NCBI GenBank assembly: GCA_021798985.1
Contig: JAJZBI010000004.1
Coordinates: 1 to 64,000, forward strand
Length of the DNA: 64,000 nucleotides
Source: Actinomycetes bacterium
GTDB lineage: Bacteria > Actinomycetota > Acidimicrobiia > Acidimicrobiales > Bog-793
Reading direction: 5' to 3'
The notes beneath the pieces were generated by a model, which was not told the DNA's origin, ran no database searches, and worked only from the letters and a program-made list of their open reading frames with translations. Positions 16,508 to 25,545 of this stretch are shown one piece after another (position 1 is the stretch's first letter; every line of letters starts with the position of its first letter). Both the position numbers and the translations under genes were made by a program.

Positions 16508-18304
16508 ATGGATCGACCCAGCCCTGCGACGCCCGCCGAGGCGCTGCACCGCGACGGCTACAAGTGGATCGCCCTGTCGAACACGACGCTCGGCATCTTG
16601 ATGGCGACGGTCAACTCCTCGATCATCTTGATCGCCCTGCCGAACATCTTCCGCGGCATCGGCCTCAACCCGCTGAGCCCCGGCAACACGGGCTATCTGC
16701 TGTGGATGCTGATGAGCTTCCTCGTCGTGACCGCCGTCTTGCTGGTCAGCCTGGGCCGCGTCGGGGACATGTTCGGCCGGGTACGGATGTACAACCTCGG
16801 CTTCGCCGTCTTCACGATCTTTTCGATCCTGTTGTCGGTGACGTGGCTGAACGGGTCGGCGGGCGCGCTCTGGTTGATCTTGATGCGCGTCGGCCAGGGC
16901 GTCGGCGGCGCCTTCTTGTTCGCCAACTCGAGCGCCATCATCACCGACGCCTTCCCGCACCACCAGCGTGGCCTGGCGCTCGGCATCAACACGATGGCGG
17001 CGATCGGCGGCTCGTTCATCGGCCTCGTGCTCGGCGGGCTGCTCGGCCCGGTGCAGTGGCACCTCGTCTTTTTGGTCTCGGTCCCCTTCGGGCTCTTTGG
17101 GACCATCTGGGCCTACCTCAAGCTCGAGGACTCCGGCATGCGCACCCACTCGCGCATCGACTGGTGGGGCAACGCGACCTTTGCCATCGGTCTCGTCGCG
17201 GTGCTCGTCGGCATCACCTATGGCATCGAGCCCTACGGCGGCCACACGATGGGCTGGACGAGCCCCTTCGTCCTCGCCTGCCTCCTCGGCGGGATCGCCA
17301 TCCTCGGCGTCTTCGGCATCATCGAGACCCGCGTCGAGTCGCCGATGTTCAAGCTGCCGCTGTTCAAGATCCGCGCCTTCGCCTTCGGCAACATCGCCAC
17401 GCTGCTTGCCGCGCTCGCCCGGGGTGGGCTGATGTTCCTGCTCATCATCTGGCTCCAGGGCATCTGGCTGCCCGAGCACGGCTACAGCTTCGCCCAGACG
17501 CCGCTGTGGGCAGGCATCTACATGCTGCCGCTGACCGCGGGCTTCCTCATCGCTGGGCCGCTCGCCGGCGCGCTGTCGGACCGCTTCGGCGCCCGTCCGT
17601 TCGCGACGACCGGGATGGTCTTCACCGCCCTCTCCTTCGGCCTCCTCGTGGCGCTGCCGGTGAACTTCTCCTACGTGCTCTTCGCCCTCGTGTTGTTGTT
17701 GATGGGCCTGTCGATGGGCGTCTTCTCCTCGCCGAACCAGGCAGGCATCATGAACAGCCTCCCGCCCGACAGCCGCGGGGCGGGCGCTGGGATGGTGAAC
17801 ACCTTCATGAACTCAGCCCAGGTGCTCTCGATCGGCGTCTTCTTCACGCTGATGATCCTCGGCCTCGCCGCCGGGCTGCCACACGCCCTCTACAGCGGCC
17901 TCGTCGCCCAGGGCGTCCCCGCCGCGGCGGCGCACCAGGTCTCCACCTTGCCCCCGGTCGGCAGCCTGTTCGCCGCCTTCCTCGGCTTCAACCCGATGCA
18001 GCAGCTACTCGGGCCGACGCTGCACCACCTGCCCCACGCGCGGGCCGCGTACCTCACCGGGCGACGCTTCTTCCCCGGACTGATCGCCGGGCCCTTCCAG
18101 ACCGGCCTCGATCGCGCGTTCACCTTCGCGATCGTCGCCGCGCTCGTGGCCGCCGGCGCCTCGTGGCTGCGCGGCGGGAAGTACGTGCACGGGATGGCCG
18201 AAGAGGGCGGGGAGACGCCGATCGCCCCGGTCGGTCCGGTCGCACTCGACGACGCCGGCGACCCGATCGTCCTCGGCGATCCCGAGATCGCGGCCGAGCC
18301 GTAG
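16508..18304 (+). CDS. MFS multidrug exporter, DHA2 (EmrB/QacA) type
   Basis: A 598-aa major facilitator with about 14 hydrophobic helices. The early helices read LGILMATVNSSIILIALPNI, the conserved start of DHA2 exporters with the usual acidic residue of that motif replaced by Asn (ATVNSS where AxLDxT or AxVDxS is common). Motif A appears as LGRVGDMFGRVRMYNLG and motif C-like glycine-rich segments follow. An acidic tail of about 50 residues is cytoplasmic. A MerR regulator gene follows after two bases, and a MerR-type promoter precedes. The likely role is proton-driven efflux of a hydrophobic compound sensed by the MerR. Confidence 0.9.
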   Translation: MDRPSPATPAEALHRDGYKWIALSNTTLGILMATVNSSIILIALPNIFRGIGLNPLSPGNTGYLLWMLMSFLVVTAVLLVSLGRVGDMFGRVRMYNLGFAVFTIFSILLSVTWLNGSAGALWLILMRVGQGVGGAFLFANSSAIITDAFPHHQRGLALGINTMAAIGGSFIGLVLGGLLGPVQWHLVFLVSVPFGLFGTIWAYLKLEDSGMRTHSRIDWWGNATFAIGLVAVLVGITYGIEPYGGHTMGWTSPFVLACLLGGIAILGVFGIIETRVESPMFKLPLFKIRAFAFGNIATLLAALARGGLMFLLIIWLQGIWLPEHGYSFAQTPLWAGIYMLPLTAGFLIAGPLAGALSDRFGARPFATTGMVFTALSFGLLVALPVNFSYVLFALVLLLMGLSMGVFSSPNQAGIMNSLPPDSRGAGAGMVNTFMNSAQVLSIGVFFTLMILGLAAGLPHALYSGLVAQGVPAAAAHQVSTLPPVGSLFAAFLGFNPMQQLLGPTLHHLPHARAAYLTGRRFFPGLIAGPFQTGLDRAFTFAIVAALVAAGASWLRGGKYVHGMAEEGGETPIAPVGPVALDDAGDPIVLGDPEIAAEP

Positions 18305-18306
18305 CG

Positions 18307-18759
18307 ATGTCGCAGCCGACGGGCGAGTGCGCTGATCTCCGCATCGGCGAGGCGGCGGCGCGGGCGGGCGTCTCTGAGCGCACACTGCGCTACTACGAAG
18401 AGCTCGGGCTGCTGTGCCCCGCCGAGCATCGCCCGGGCGGCAACCGCCGCTACGGCGAGGCGGAGATCGAGCGGGTGCGGCGCATCCGCCACCTCCAAGA
18501 GCTCGTCGGCCTCAACCTTGACGAGATCCGCTCCGTGCTGGCGAGCGAGGACCGCATCGGGGCGCTGCGCGCCCAGTGGCACTCGAGCGAGGACCACAGC
18601 TCGCGTACGGCGGTGCTGCGGGACGCGATCGCTGCCACCGAGCCGCTTCTCGCCCAGGTCACCGACCGGCGCCAGCAGCTCGACGCCTTCCTCGGCGAGC
18701 TCCAAGCGCGCCTCGAGCGCTACCGCACCTTGCTCGGGGAGCTCGAGACGACCCACTAA
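18307..18759 (+). CDS. MerR-family regulator of the MFS exporter
   Basis: A 150-aa MerR protein. The N-terminal winged helix-turn-helix (RIGEAAARAGVSERTLRYYE, then ELGLL and GGNRRYGEAEIERV) is textbook. A coiled-coil dimerisation helix and about 60 residues of effector region follow. No Cys-rich metal site is seen, so an organic ligand is more likely than a metal. It begins two bases after the exporter stop, so the two genes share a message. The probable target is the long-spacer promoter at 16410-16441. Confidence 0.9.
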   Translation: MSQPTGECADLRIGEAAARAGVSERTLRYYEELGLLCPAEHRPGGNRRYGEAEIERVRRIRHLQELVGLNLDEIRSVLASEDRIGALRAQWHSSEDHSSRTAVLRDAIAATEPLLAQVTDRRQQLDAFLGELQARLERYRTLLGELETTH

Positions 18760-18957
18760 GCGGGCGGTGCCGCCGTCTCGGGTCGCAGCGCGTCGGCCTC
18801 TCGAGCGGCGACCGGCTCCGCCACTGCGCACCGGCGCCACCCTGCCAAGGCACCACGCGATCGATCCGCCAGGTGGGCGCCGCTACCGCGAGGCGATCCT
18901 CGCCCCCGGCGAGCGCGTCGAACGCGCGCAGTGGTGACCGCCTAGCGCCGCGCGTCG

Positions 18958-19143
18958 TTGGTCGCCCGGGACGGCGGGCTCGCCTCGGCGCCCCACGCCG
19001 ACGAGCACGCCGGGCCCGAGTCGGTGCGCGCCGTCTGCGACCACCTCGGTGCCGACCACATCCGCCACGGGATCGGCGCCATTGAGGATGCGGCGCGAGT
19101 CGCCGAGCTCACCGCCGATGTGCGGCACCGATCTCATCGCTGA
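18958..19143 (+). pseudogene. Fragment of an adenosine deaminase gene
   Basis: The frame encodes GLASAPHADEHAGPESVRAV followed by CDHLGADHIRHGIGAIED. This matches the adenosine deaminase region running from the HAGE motif (here HADE) to the GHG motif (here RHG). Both motifs are damaged and the fragment stops soon after. About 60 of the usual 330-360 residues remain, with no start or ribosome binding site. It is a relic, not a working gene. Confidence 0.7.
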
Positions 19144-19357
19144 GCACGAGGTCGTCGCCGCGATGGGGGCCGATCTCCGCTAACTGGAGGAATCCGCGAT
19201 GCCCAGGGCGCGCGGTGGCGAGGCCCCGCGCCAGCACGTGGCCGGCCCGGGCGCGATGGCGCACTGGCCGGCGCCGCGACCGACCATCCGGTAGGGGTCG
19301 GTCGCTCGATTCGGGCCGCGCCCGGCTGCTCACCACGGCGCGTGGTCGAGAACGCGC

Positions 19358-19385
19358 TCAATCCCACTCTTCGCGCGTCCGTTGT
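19358..19385 (+). promoter_or_regulatory. Weak sigma-28-like site upstream of flgB
   Basis: CTCAA (TCAA at 19358-19361), 16 bases, then TCCGTTGT (19378-19385), about 105 bases before flgB. The geometry is the same as for the stronger sites in this window, but the -10 half matches poorly. It may be coincidental. Confidence 0.3.
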
Positions 19386-19489
19386 TCGGGGTGGCGGCGC
19401 AACGGAATGCCCCGCTGACTCGGCCCACGGACGGGCTCGGCACGGCGCCCTGGCGCCTTGGTTGCGATCGTCCGCGAGGGGTTGACACA

Positions 19490-19837
19490 GTGAGCAGTGG
19501 GATCATCGGCATCCTCCAGTTCGCCATCGACGGCATCACGAGCCAGCAGAACGCGACCTCGAACAACATCGCGAACGAGGCCACGCCCGGCTACACCGCC
19601 ACCGAGGTCAACTTCGCCCAGAGCCTCTCCCAGGCGCTCGGCTCGCCGGGCACCCAGGTCGCGCAGGTCTCCTCCTCGCCGTATGCCGGGGTTCCCGCGA
19701 CCAATGGCAACAACGTCGACATCGGCACCGAGATGGTCAACGCCGAGCAGGAGACGCTGCACTACCAAGCCGTCAGCGAGTCCTTGAACGCCCAGTTCCG
19801 CCTCATCCAAGGGGCCACGGGAGGCAGTTACCAGTGA
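19490..19837 (+). CDS. flgB: Flagellar basal-body rod protein FlgB
   Basis: A 115-aa proximal rod protein. The N-terminal helix and the rod/hook signature (SQQNATSNNIANEATPGYTA) are clear, as is the C-terminal helix ending in FRLIQGATGGSYQ. It is slightly shorter than most FlgB proteins (about 130). It starts at GTG 19490 with GAGGGG upstream and is the first gene of the plus-strand flagellar operon. It overlaps flgC as GTGA. It is secreted through the flagellar export gate and assembles on the MS ring with FliE and FlgC. Confidence 0.95.
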   Translation: MSSGIIGILQFAIDGITSQQNATSNNIANEATPGYTATEVNFAQSLSQALGSPGTQVAQVSSSPYAGVPATNGNNVDIGTEMVNAEQETLHYQAVSESLNAQFRLIQGATGGSYQ

Positions 19838-20238
19838 GCTCGCTCTTCTCCGTCCTCGGTATCGCCGGCAGCGGCGTCGACGCCATGCAGACCTGGCTCG
19901 ATGCCGCCGGCGGAAACATCGCCAACGCCAACGACGTCGTCTCGCCCAACCAGAAGACCTACGCGGACGAGGAGACCTTGCTGTCGCCGACCGGCGCGCC
20001 GGGCCAAGCGGGCATGGGCGTGCAGGCGAGCATCGTCCTCGGCCCGAACAGCGGCGTGCTCGCCTACGCCCCGAACAACCCGCTCGCCAACGCCCAGGGC
20101 GACGTCAAGTACCCGCAGGTGTCGACCTCACACGAGCTCGTGAACCTCATCCAGGCCCAGGACGCCTACCAGGCGAACACCTCGGTGCTGCAAAAGGCGA
20201 TCTCCGCCTACCAGTCCGGCCTCACGATCGGCAGCTGA
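19834..20238 (+). CDS. flgC: Flagellar basal-body rod protein FlgC
   Basis: A 134-aa rod protein with the N-terminal signature AAGGNIANANDVVSPNQKTY, a variable middle, and the C-terminal helix (LVNLIQAQDAYQANTSVLQK) that packs against the N-terminal one. The GTG start overlaps the flgB stop (GTGA), so translation is coupled. Its length is normal. It stacks on FlgB in the proximal rod and is exported as an early substrate. Confidence 0.95.
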   Translation: MSSLFSVLGIAGSGVDAMQTWLDAAGGNIANANDVVSPNQKTYADEETLLSPTGAPGQAGMGVQASIVLGPNSGVLAYAPNNPLANAQGDVKYPQVSTSHELVNLIQAQDAYQANTSVLQKAISAYQSGLTIGS

Positions 20239-20239
20239 G

Positions 20240-20551
20240 ATGTCCATCGCCGCGATCCCCTCGGTCCCGAGCCTGCCGCCGCTGCCGAGCATCACCCCGC
20301 TCTCCTCCAGCCCCACGACGCCGGCGAGCGGGACGGACTCGTTCTCCAACCTCATCGGCAACGCCGTCAACGCCCTCCAGCAGGCCCAGAACAGCGCCTC
20401 GAGCGCCGAGGCCCAGGCGGCCGCCGGCCAGGGAAACCTCGCCGACACGATGATCGCCGCCTCGAAGGCCTCGCTCGACACCCAGGTGACGACGGACCTG
20501 TTGGACAAGGCGATCACGTCCTACAACTCGATCATGCAGATGAGCTTCTGA
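20240..20551 (+). CDS. fliE: Flagellar hook-basal body complex protein FliE
   Basis: A 103-aa adaptor that joins the MS ring to the rod. It has a Pro/Ser-rich N-terminus and then two helices; the C-terminal part (ADTMIAASKASLDTQVTTDL, then LDKAITSYNSIMQMSF) is the conserved FliE core. ATG 20240 lies one base after the flgC stop. The position between flgC and fliF is the usual one. Confidence 0.93.
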   Translation: MSIAAIPSVPSLPPLPSITPLSSSPTTPASGTDSFSNLIGNAVNALQQAQNSASSAEAQAAAGQGNLADTMIAASKASLDTQVTTDLLDKAITSYNSIMQMSF

Positions 20552-20552
20552 G

Positions 20553-22097
20553 ATGGCCCTCGTCCCCGCCGACCTCTCCCGCTTCAAAGAAGGCGCCCGT
20601 CGCTTCGCCTCGGGTTTCTCCCGCGGCCAGAAGACGGTCACGGTGCTGGCGGTCGTGGGCGCGATCTTGGTCGGTGTCATCTTCATGTCGATGTCGGGCA
20701 AGCCGAGCTACTCGGTGCTGTTCACCAACCTCCAGCCCTCCGACGCGGCGGCGATCACCAACCAGCTGGCGAGCAACCACGTGCCCTACCAGCTCGAGAA
20801 CGGCGGCTCGACGATCCTCGTGCCCCAGAACGCGGTCGACCAGCAGCGCCTCGTCGCGGCGGCGGCGGGCCTGCCCTCCCAGGGCACCGTCGGCCTCTCC
20901 CTGCTCGACAAGGAGGGCCTGACCACCTCCCAGCTCACCCAGCAGGCCGACTACCTCCAGGCCCTCCAGGGCGAGCTCGAGCAGACGATCGACGCCATCA
21001 CCGGGGTGCAGAGCACCCAGGTGAGCATCGCCCTTCCTGCCAACCAGACCTTCGCGCTCGGCAACACCAACCCGACCGGCGCCTCGGTGCTCGTCAGCCT
21101 GAAGCCGAACTTCACCTTGAGCTACGGCCAGGTGCAGGCGATCACCTCGCTCGTCGGCTCGGCCGTGCCGGGGCTGAACGCCCGCAAGGTGACCGTCGCG
21201 GACTCCAACGGCAACCTGCTCGCCGGCCCCGGCGTGAGCGACAGCGGCGCCGCGCAGTCCAATGCCCAGTCTGCCTACGACGCCACCGCGGCGGCCAAGA
21301 TCTCGGCCTACCTGACAAGCGTCCTCGGCCCGAACAACGCCGATGTCCAGGTCAACGCGCAGCTCTCGTTCAACCAGGTCACCACCACGACCCACGGCTT
21401 GTTGTATGCAAAGAACGGCAAGGTGCAATCCGCGTGCACGAGCACCAGCCGATCGAATGAGAAGTACACCGGATCCGGCAAGCCCGCCGGTGTCGCCGGG
21501 GCGGTGACCAACACGGCGACGACGGCCAACGGCTCGGGGAACTACTCCCAGTCCTCGGTCCAACAGACCTGTGAGACCGGCACGATCGACCAGACGACCG
21601 TCGAGTCGCCGGGCAACCTCATGCGCCAGAGCGTGGCCGTCCTCGTCAACTCGCGCTCCCTGCCAAAGGGCCTCACCCTCACCGCCTTGCAGCGCGGCGT
21701 CGCCGCAGCGGCCGGCATCCAGGTCGCCCGCGGAGACGTGCTGAACGTCTCGGCCGCACCCTTCAAGACTCAAAAGCAGCTCGTGACGACGACCAAGCCG
21801 AGCATGCTCTCGCTCTACCTAAAGCCCGGCATCGCCTTGTTGTTGGTCCTCTTGGTGCTCTTGTTGCTCTGGCGGGCCTCCCGCAAGGCCCGCAAGGCGG
21901 CGGCCGCCAACGACGCGCTCTTGGACGCGATGCTCCTCGAGCAGCTCTCGCCACTTCCGGCGGCCGAGATCACCGGCGAGATCCCGGCCATCCCCGGCCC
22001 GGCACGGCGCGGCTCGGGCATCAGCGTCCAAGACATCGTCGACAACCAGACCGAGGAGGTCGCCTCGGTCCTTCGCGACTGGCTGCACCAGTCCTGA
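20553..22097 (+). CDS. fliF: Flagellar MS-ring protein FliF
   Basis: A 514-aa MS-ring protein. The first membrane helix is near residues 28-48, followed by the ring-building YscJ/FliF domain (VLFTNLQPSDAAAITNQL; LPSQGTVGLSLLDKEGLTTS), a periplasmic loop and the second membrane helix near 423-443. The last 25 residues (VASVLRDWLHQS) form the FliG-binding tail. The central loop has three Cys, which is unusual for FliF. It overlaps fliG as TGATG. Confidence 0.96.
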   Translation: MALVPADLSRFKEGARRFASGFSRGQKTVTVLAVVGAILVGVIFMSMSGKPSYSVLFTNLQPSDAAAITNQLASNHVPYQLENGGSTILVPQNAVDQQRLVAAAAGLPSQGTVGLSLLDKEGLTTSQLTQQADYLQALQGELEQTIDAITGVQSTQVSIALPANQTFALGNTNPTGASVLVSLKPNFTLSYGQVQAITSLVGSAVPGLNARKVTVADSNGNLLAGPGVSDSGAAQSNAQSAYDATAAAKISAYLTSVLGPNNADVQVNAQLSFNQVTTTTHGLLYAKNGKVQSACTSTSRSNEKYTGSGKPAGVAGAVTNTATTANGSGNYSQSSVQQTCETGTIDQTTVESPGNLMRQSVAVLVNSRSLPKGLTLTALQRGVAAAAGIQVARGDVLNVSAAPFKTQKQLVTTTKPSMLSLYLKPGIALLLVLLVLLLLWRASRKARKAAAANDALLDAMLLEQLSPLPAAEITGEIPAIPGPARRGSGISVQDIVDNQTEEVASVLRDWLHQS

Positions 22098-23101
22098 TGT
22101 CGACCCTCACCAAAGCCCAGCAGGCCGCCGTCATCATCGCCCAGCTCGATGAGCACCGCGCCCAGCGGGTCTTAAAGGCGATGAGCGAGGCCGAGGTGAT
22201 CGAGCTCATGGCCGAGGTCGCCCGGCTCCCGGTGATGACCGTCGAGGAGGTCGACGAGGTCATCCAGGACCTCGCGCTGCACGCCGGCGCGCTCGCTGAT
22301 GTGCGCCAGGGCGGCACCGACATCGCCCAGCGCCTGCTTGCCGAGCGCCTCGGCGCCTCCCGGGCGGCCGAGGTGATGGAAGAGCTCCAGCACGTCGCCC
22401 AGGACCACCCGCTCGCCTTCATCAACCGCATCGACCCCGCCCAGATCGTCGGCTTCATGGCGAACGAGCACCCCCAGATCCTCGCCCTCGTCCTCGCGCA
22501 CGTGCACCGCGACCACGCGGCGCGCATCGTCGAGCGCCTCGAGGACTCGCTGCGCGTCGAGGTCGCCCGCCGGGTGGCCAAGATCAGCCCGCTGCCCCCC
22601 GACGTCGTGCGCCGGGTCGGCAACGACCTCGAGTACCGCCTCTCCGCCTTCGTGCGCGGTGGCGGAGGCGCCTCGGACGTCGAGGGCCTGGCGACCGTCG
22701 TCGGCATCTTGACGAGCGCCGACCAGGCGACCGAGAAGCAGATCCTCGCCGACCTCGACGAGCGCGACCCCGAGATCGCCGAGATGATCCGCAACGAGAT
22801 GTTCGTCTTCGAAGACGTCGTCCAGCTCGACGACATGACCCTGCAGACCGTCCTTCGCACGGTGGTGACCAAGAACGTGGCGCTCGCGTTGAAGGGAAAG
22901 CCCCAGGCCGTGGTCGAGAAGTTCACCCGCAACATCTCCCAGCGCGCCGCCGAGGAGCTCATCGAGGACATGAACGCGCTCGGCCCGCAGCGCCTCTCGG
23001 TGGTCGAAGCCGCCGAGTCGGCGATCGTGAAGGCCGTGCGGGCGCTCGCCGATGCGGGCACCATCACCTTGGAGCGAGGCGACGATGAGCTTGTCGGCTG
23101 A
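22097..23101 (+). CDS. fliG: Flagellar motor switch protein FliG
   Basis: A 334-aa rotor protein. The N-terminal domain (AVIIAQLDEHRAQRVLKAMS) binds FliF. The middle domain contains EHPQILALVLAHVHRDHAAR, including the EHPQ motif that contacts FliM. The C-terminal domain (RNISQRAAEELIEDMNALGP) carries the charged ridge that MotA acts on. The length is typical. It overlaps both fliF and fliH, so the three are translated together. Confidence 0.97.
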   Translation: MSTLTKAQQAAVIIAQLDEHRAQRVLKAMSEAEVIELMAEVARLPVMTVEEVDEVIQDLALHAGALADVRQGGTDIAQRLLAERLGASRAAEVMEELQHVAQDHPLAFINRIDPAQIVGFMANEHPQILALVLAHVHRDHAARIVERLEDSLRVEVARRVAKISPLPPDVVRRVGNDLEYRLSAFVRGGGGASDVEGLATVVGILTSADQATEKQILADLDERDPEIAEMIRNEMFVFEDVVQLDDMTLQTVLRTVVTKNVALALKGKPQAVVEKFTRNISQRAAEELIEDMNALGPQRLSVVEAAESAIVKAVRALADAGTITLERGDDELVG

Positions 23102-23771
23102 GCTCCCCCGAACCGCCCCGAAGGTACTGCGCGGCGCGGCCGCGGCGAGCCTGCGCCCTGCCGAGCGCCTCGGGATCACCGCGCCGGCGGCGCTGTTCGA
23201 CCACGTCGCGCCGGGCGAGGAGGCCGGCGACGACCTCGCCGCCGAGGCGATGCGCGAGCGCGCCCAGGCCTACGACGAGGGCTACGCGGCCGGGCGCGCC
23301 GAGGCACAAGCGAGCGCCGAGCAGGCCCGCGTCGTGGCGATCGAGCAGCTCGCGGCGGCGCTCACCAGCGCCGCCCACCAGGCCGCCACAGAGCGCGCCG
23401 CGCTCGTCGCCGAGGTCAGCGGCGACGCGCTGACGCTCTGCTACGAGCTCGCCCGCACGATCCTCGGCGACGACAGCTTCCTCGCCGCGCTCGCGCCCCA
23501 GGCGATGGTCGCCCGCGCCCTCGAGCTCGCGCCCGACGGCGAGGACCTGATCGTGCGCCTGGCGCCGAACAGCGCGCTTGGCCCCGAGGAGCTCGCGGAG
23601 CTCTGCGACCCCGCACGCATCGCCGTGCGCGAGGACGCCTCGATCGAGCCGGGCGGTTGTGTCGTCGAGGTCGGCTCGTGCCGGATCGACGCCCAGATCT
23701 CCACCGCGCTCGAACGGGTCCGCAAGGTCCTCGCCGAGGCCAAGGGCACCCCGCTCGGGGCGCGGCCGTGA
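23085..23771 (+). CDS. fliH: Flagellar assembly protein FliH
   Basis: A 228-aa regulator of the export ATPase. A long Ala/Glu-rich helix with the spaced glycine pattern AYDEGYAAGRAEAQ (about residues 60-75) is a FliH hallmark. The C-terminal domain (ASIEPGGCVVEVGSCRIDAQ) is the conserved FliH/YscL core that binds FliI. ATG 23085 overlaps fliG by 17 bases; the stop overlaps fliI as GTGA. Confidence 0.92.
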   Translation: MSLSAELPRTAPKVLRGAAAASLRPAERLGITAPAALFDHVAPGEEAGDDLAAEAMRERAQAYDEGYAAGRAEAQASAEQARVVAIEQLAAALTSAAHQAATERAALVAEVSGDALTLCYELARTILGDDSFLAALAPQAMVARALELAPDGEDLIVRLAPNSALGPEELAELCDPARIAVREDASIEPGGCVVEVGSCRIDAQISTALERVRKVLAEAKGTPLGARP

Positions 23772-25102
23772 CCCTGCTCGGTTCCGACAGCCTGCGCCAG
23801 GCGCTCGTCGACGCGGTGCAGCCGCGGCGCACCGGGCGGGTCTCGCGCCTCGTCGGGCTTCGCCTGGAGGTGCGCGGGCTGCAGGCCGCGGTCTCCGACG
23901 CCGTCATCGTCACCCGACAAGACGGCACGGAGCTGCCCGCCGAGGTCGTCGCCCTCGAAGGCGACAGCCTCGCCTGCATGCCGCTCGGCTCCCTTCACGG
24001 CGTCCGCTACGGCGACACCGTCGAGGCGCTGGGCGGCCCGCTCCCCGTCCGGGTGGGCGAGGGGCTGCTCGGGCGCGTGCTCGACGGGCTCGGCAACCCG
24101 ATCGACGACGGCCCGCCGCTGCTCGACCTCGAGCCGGTCAGCGTCGCCGCCGATCCGCCCCATCCCCTAAAGCGCGAGATGGTGGACCGCCAGCTCTGCC
24201 TTGGGGTGCGCGCGCTTGACACCACGATCCCGTGCGGGCGCGGCCAGCGCATCGGCATCTTCGCCGGCTCGGGGGTGGGCAAGTCGAGCCTGCTGTCGAT
24301 GATCACGCGCGGCACCGCCGCGCCGGTGTGCGTGCTGGCGCTGATCGGCGAGCGCGGGCGAGAGGTGTCCGAGTTCATCCACCGCGACCTCGGCCCCGAG
24401 GGCCTCGCCCGTTCGGTCGTCGTGGTCGCCACCTCTGACCAGCCCGCCCTCGTGCGCATCCGCGCCTCGTTCACCGCCACGCGCATCGCCGAGTGGTTCC
24501 GCGACCAGGGCAACGACGTCGTGTTGATGATGGACAGCCTCACCCGCTTCGCCATGGCCCAGCGCGAGGTCGGCCTGGCGGCCGGCGAGCCCCCAGCGAC
24601 GCGGGGCTATCCCCCCTCGGTCTTCTCGCTGCTTCCCCGGCTCTTAGAGCGCGCCGGGGCCGGCGAGCGCGGCTCGATCACCGGGCTGTACACCGTGCTC
24701 GTCGACGGCGACGACATGAACGAGCCGATCGCCGATGCCGCCCGCTCCATCCTCGACGGCCACATCGTCCTCTCCCGGCGCCTCGCCACCGCCGGCCACT
24801 TCCCGAGCATCGAGGTGCTCGAGTCCATCTCCCGCGTCGAGTCCGCGATCACCACGCCCGAACAGCGCGGCCTCGCCCGCGAGCTGCGCGCCCTGATGGC
24901 CGCCTACCGCGAGGCGCGCGACTTGGTCGAGATCGGCGCCTACGTGCGCGGCACGAACCCGCTCGTCGACCGGGCGATCGACCTGCGCGAGCTGATCGAC
25001 GCGTTCTTGCGCCAAGACATGGCCGAGGAGACCACCTTGGAGCAGGCCTGGGGCTACCTCGCCGCCCTGCTGGCCCCCGCCGTCGCCGAGGGCGCGCAAT
25101 GA
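23768..25102 (+). CDS. fliI: Flagellum-specific export ATPase FliI
   Basis: A 444-aa F1-like ATPase that energises flagellar export. Walker A GSGVGKSS is near residue 167, Walker B is in VVLMMDSLTRFAMAQREVGL, and the conserved GEPPATRGYPPSVF loop and the LASAIEV-like region (HFPSIEVLESISRVE) follow. GTG 23768 overlaps the fliH stop, and a further overlap (ATGA) leads into fliJ. The order fliH-fliI-fliJ is standard. Confidence 0.97.
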   Translation: MTLLGSDSLRQALVDAVQPRRTGRVSRLVGLRLEVRGLQAAVSDAVIVTRQDGTELPAEVVALEGDSLACMPLGSLHGVRYGDTVEALGGPLPVRVGEGLLGRVLDGLGNPIDDGPPLLDLEPVSVAADPPHPLKREMVDRQLCLGVRALDTTIPCGRGQRIGIFAGSGVGKSSLLSMITRGTAAPVCVLALIGERGREVSEFIHRDLGPEGLARSVVVVATSDQPALVRIRASFTATRIAEWFRDQGNDVVLMMDSLTRFAMAQREVGLAAGEPPATRGYPPSVFSLLPRLLERAGAGERGSITGLYTVLVDGDDMNEPIADAARSILDGHIVLSRRLATAGHFPSIEVLESISRVESAITTPEQRGLARELRALMAAYREARDLVEIGAYVRGTNPLVDRAIDLRELIDAFLRQDMAEETTLEQAWGYLAALLAPAVAEGAQ

Positions 25103-25545
25103 AGCGCTACCACTTCCGCCTCGCGGCTGTGGCACGGCTGCGCCGCGCCGAGCAGGAGGTCGCCCGCAACGCCCTGGCGGTCGCCAACGCCGCGCTGCGG
25201 GCCCGGCTCGTCGAGCGCGACGCCGAGGTCGAGCGCTACCGCACCGTCGCCAACCAGCACAGCGCGACGACCCCGGCGGGCCTGTCGGCCGAGCGCAACG
25301 ACGCCGAGCTCGCGCTCGAGCGGCTGCGCGCGGCGGAACAGCGTGTCGCCGAGGCCGCCAGCACCGCCGCCATCGCGCAGGTCACCTGGCTCGCCGCCCA
25401 CCAAAAAGTCGCCGCGCTCGAGCGCTTGGAACAGCGCCAGCGCGAGGAGCACGCGCTCGCCACGAGCCGCGAGGAAGCGGCCCTCCTCGACGACTTGTCG
25501 ACCGCCCGCTACCTCGCCGACAAGGCCTCCGGGAGCGCGCGATGA
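25099..25545 (+). CDS. fliJ: Flagellar export chaperone/stalk FliJ
   Basis: A 148-aa protein that should be one long antiparallel coiled coil. It begins MKRYHFRLAAVARLRRAEQE, the typical FliJ start, and ends with a basic Gln/Glu-rich helix (ERLEQRQREEHALATSREE). Its size and position directly after fliI are as expected for the central stalk of the FliI hexamer. It overlaps both neighbours as ATGA. Confidence 0.9.
   Translation: MKRYHFRLAAVARLRRAEQEVARNALAVANAALRARLVERDAEVERYRTVANQHSATTPAGLSAERNDAELALERLRAAEQRVAEAASTAAIAQVTWLAAHQKVAALERLEQRQREEHALATSREEAALLDDLSTARYLADKASGSAR

Larger units (their letters stand above)
18760..19489. other. Degenerate intergenic region before the flagellar operon
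   Basis: About 730 bases between the MerR gene and flgB. Apart from the adenosine deaminase fragment (18958-19143) and a weak sigma-28-like site (19358-19385), I see only short chance frames. One of them ends in GGRRYREAILAPGERVERAQ at 18937 and may be another gene scrap that I cannot identify. Confidence 0.5.

Noticed and set aside
16351-18759. 802-aa plus-strand frame across the MFS gene ending in MerR
   Set aside because: Only the MerR end (18307-18759) is real. The rest is out of frame with the transporter.
19482-19487. TTGACA just before the flgB start as a -35 box
   Set aside because: A matching -10 would fall inside flgB, and the GTG start with its ribosome binding site lies too close.
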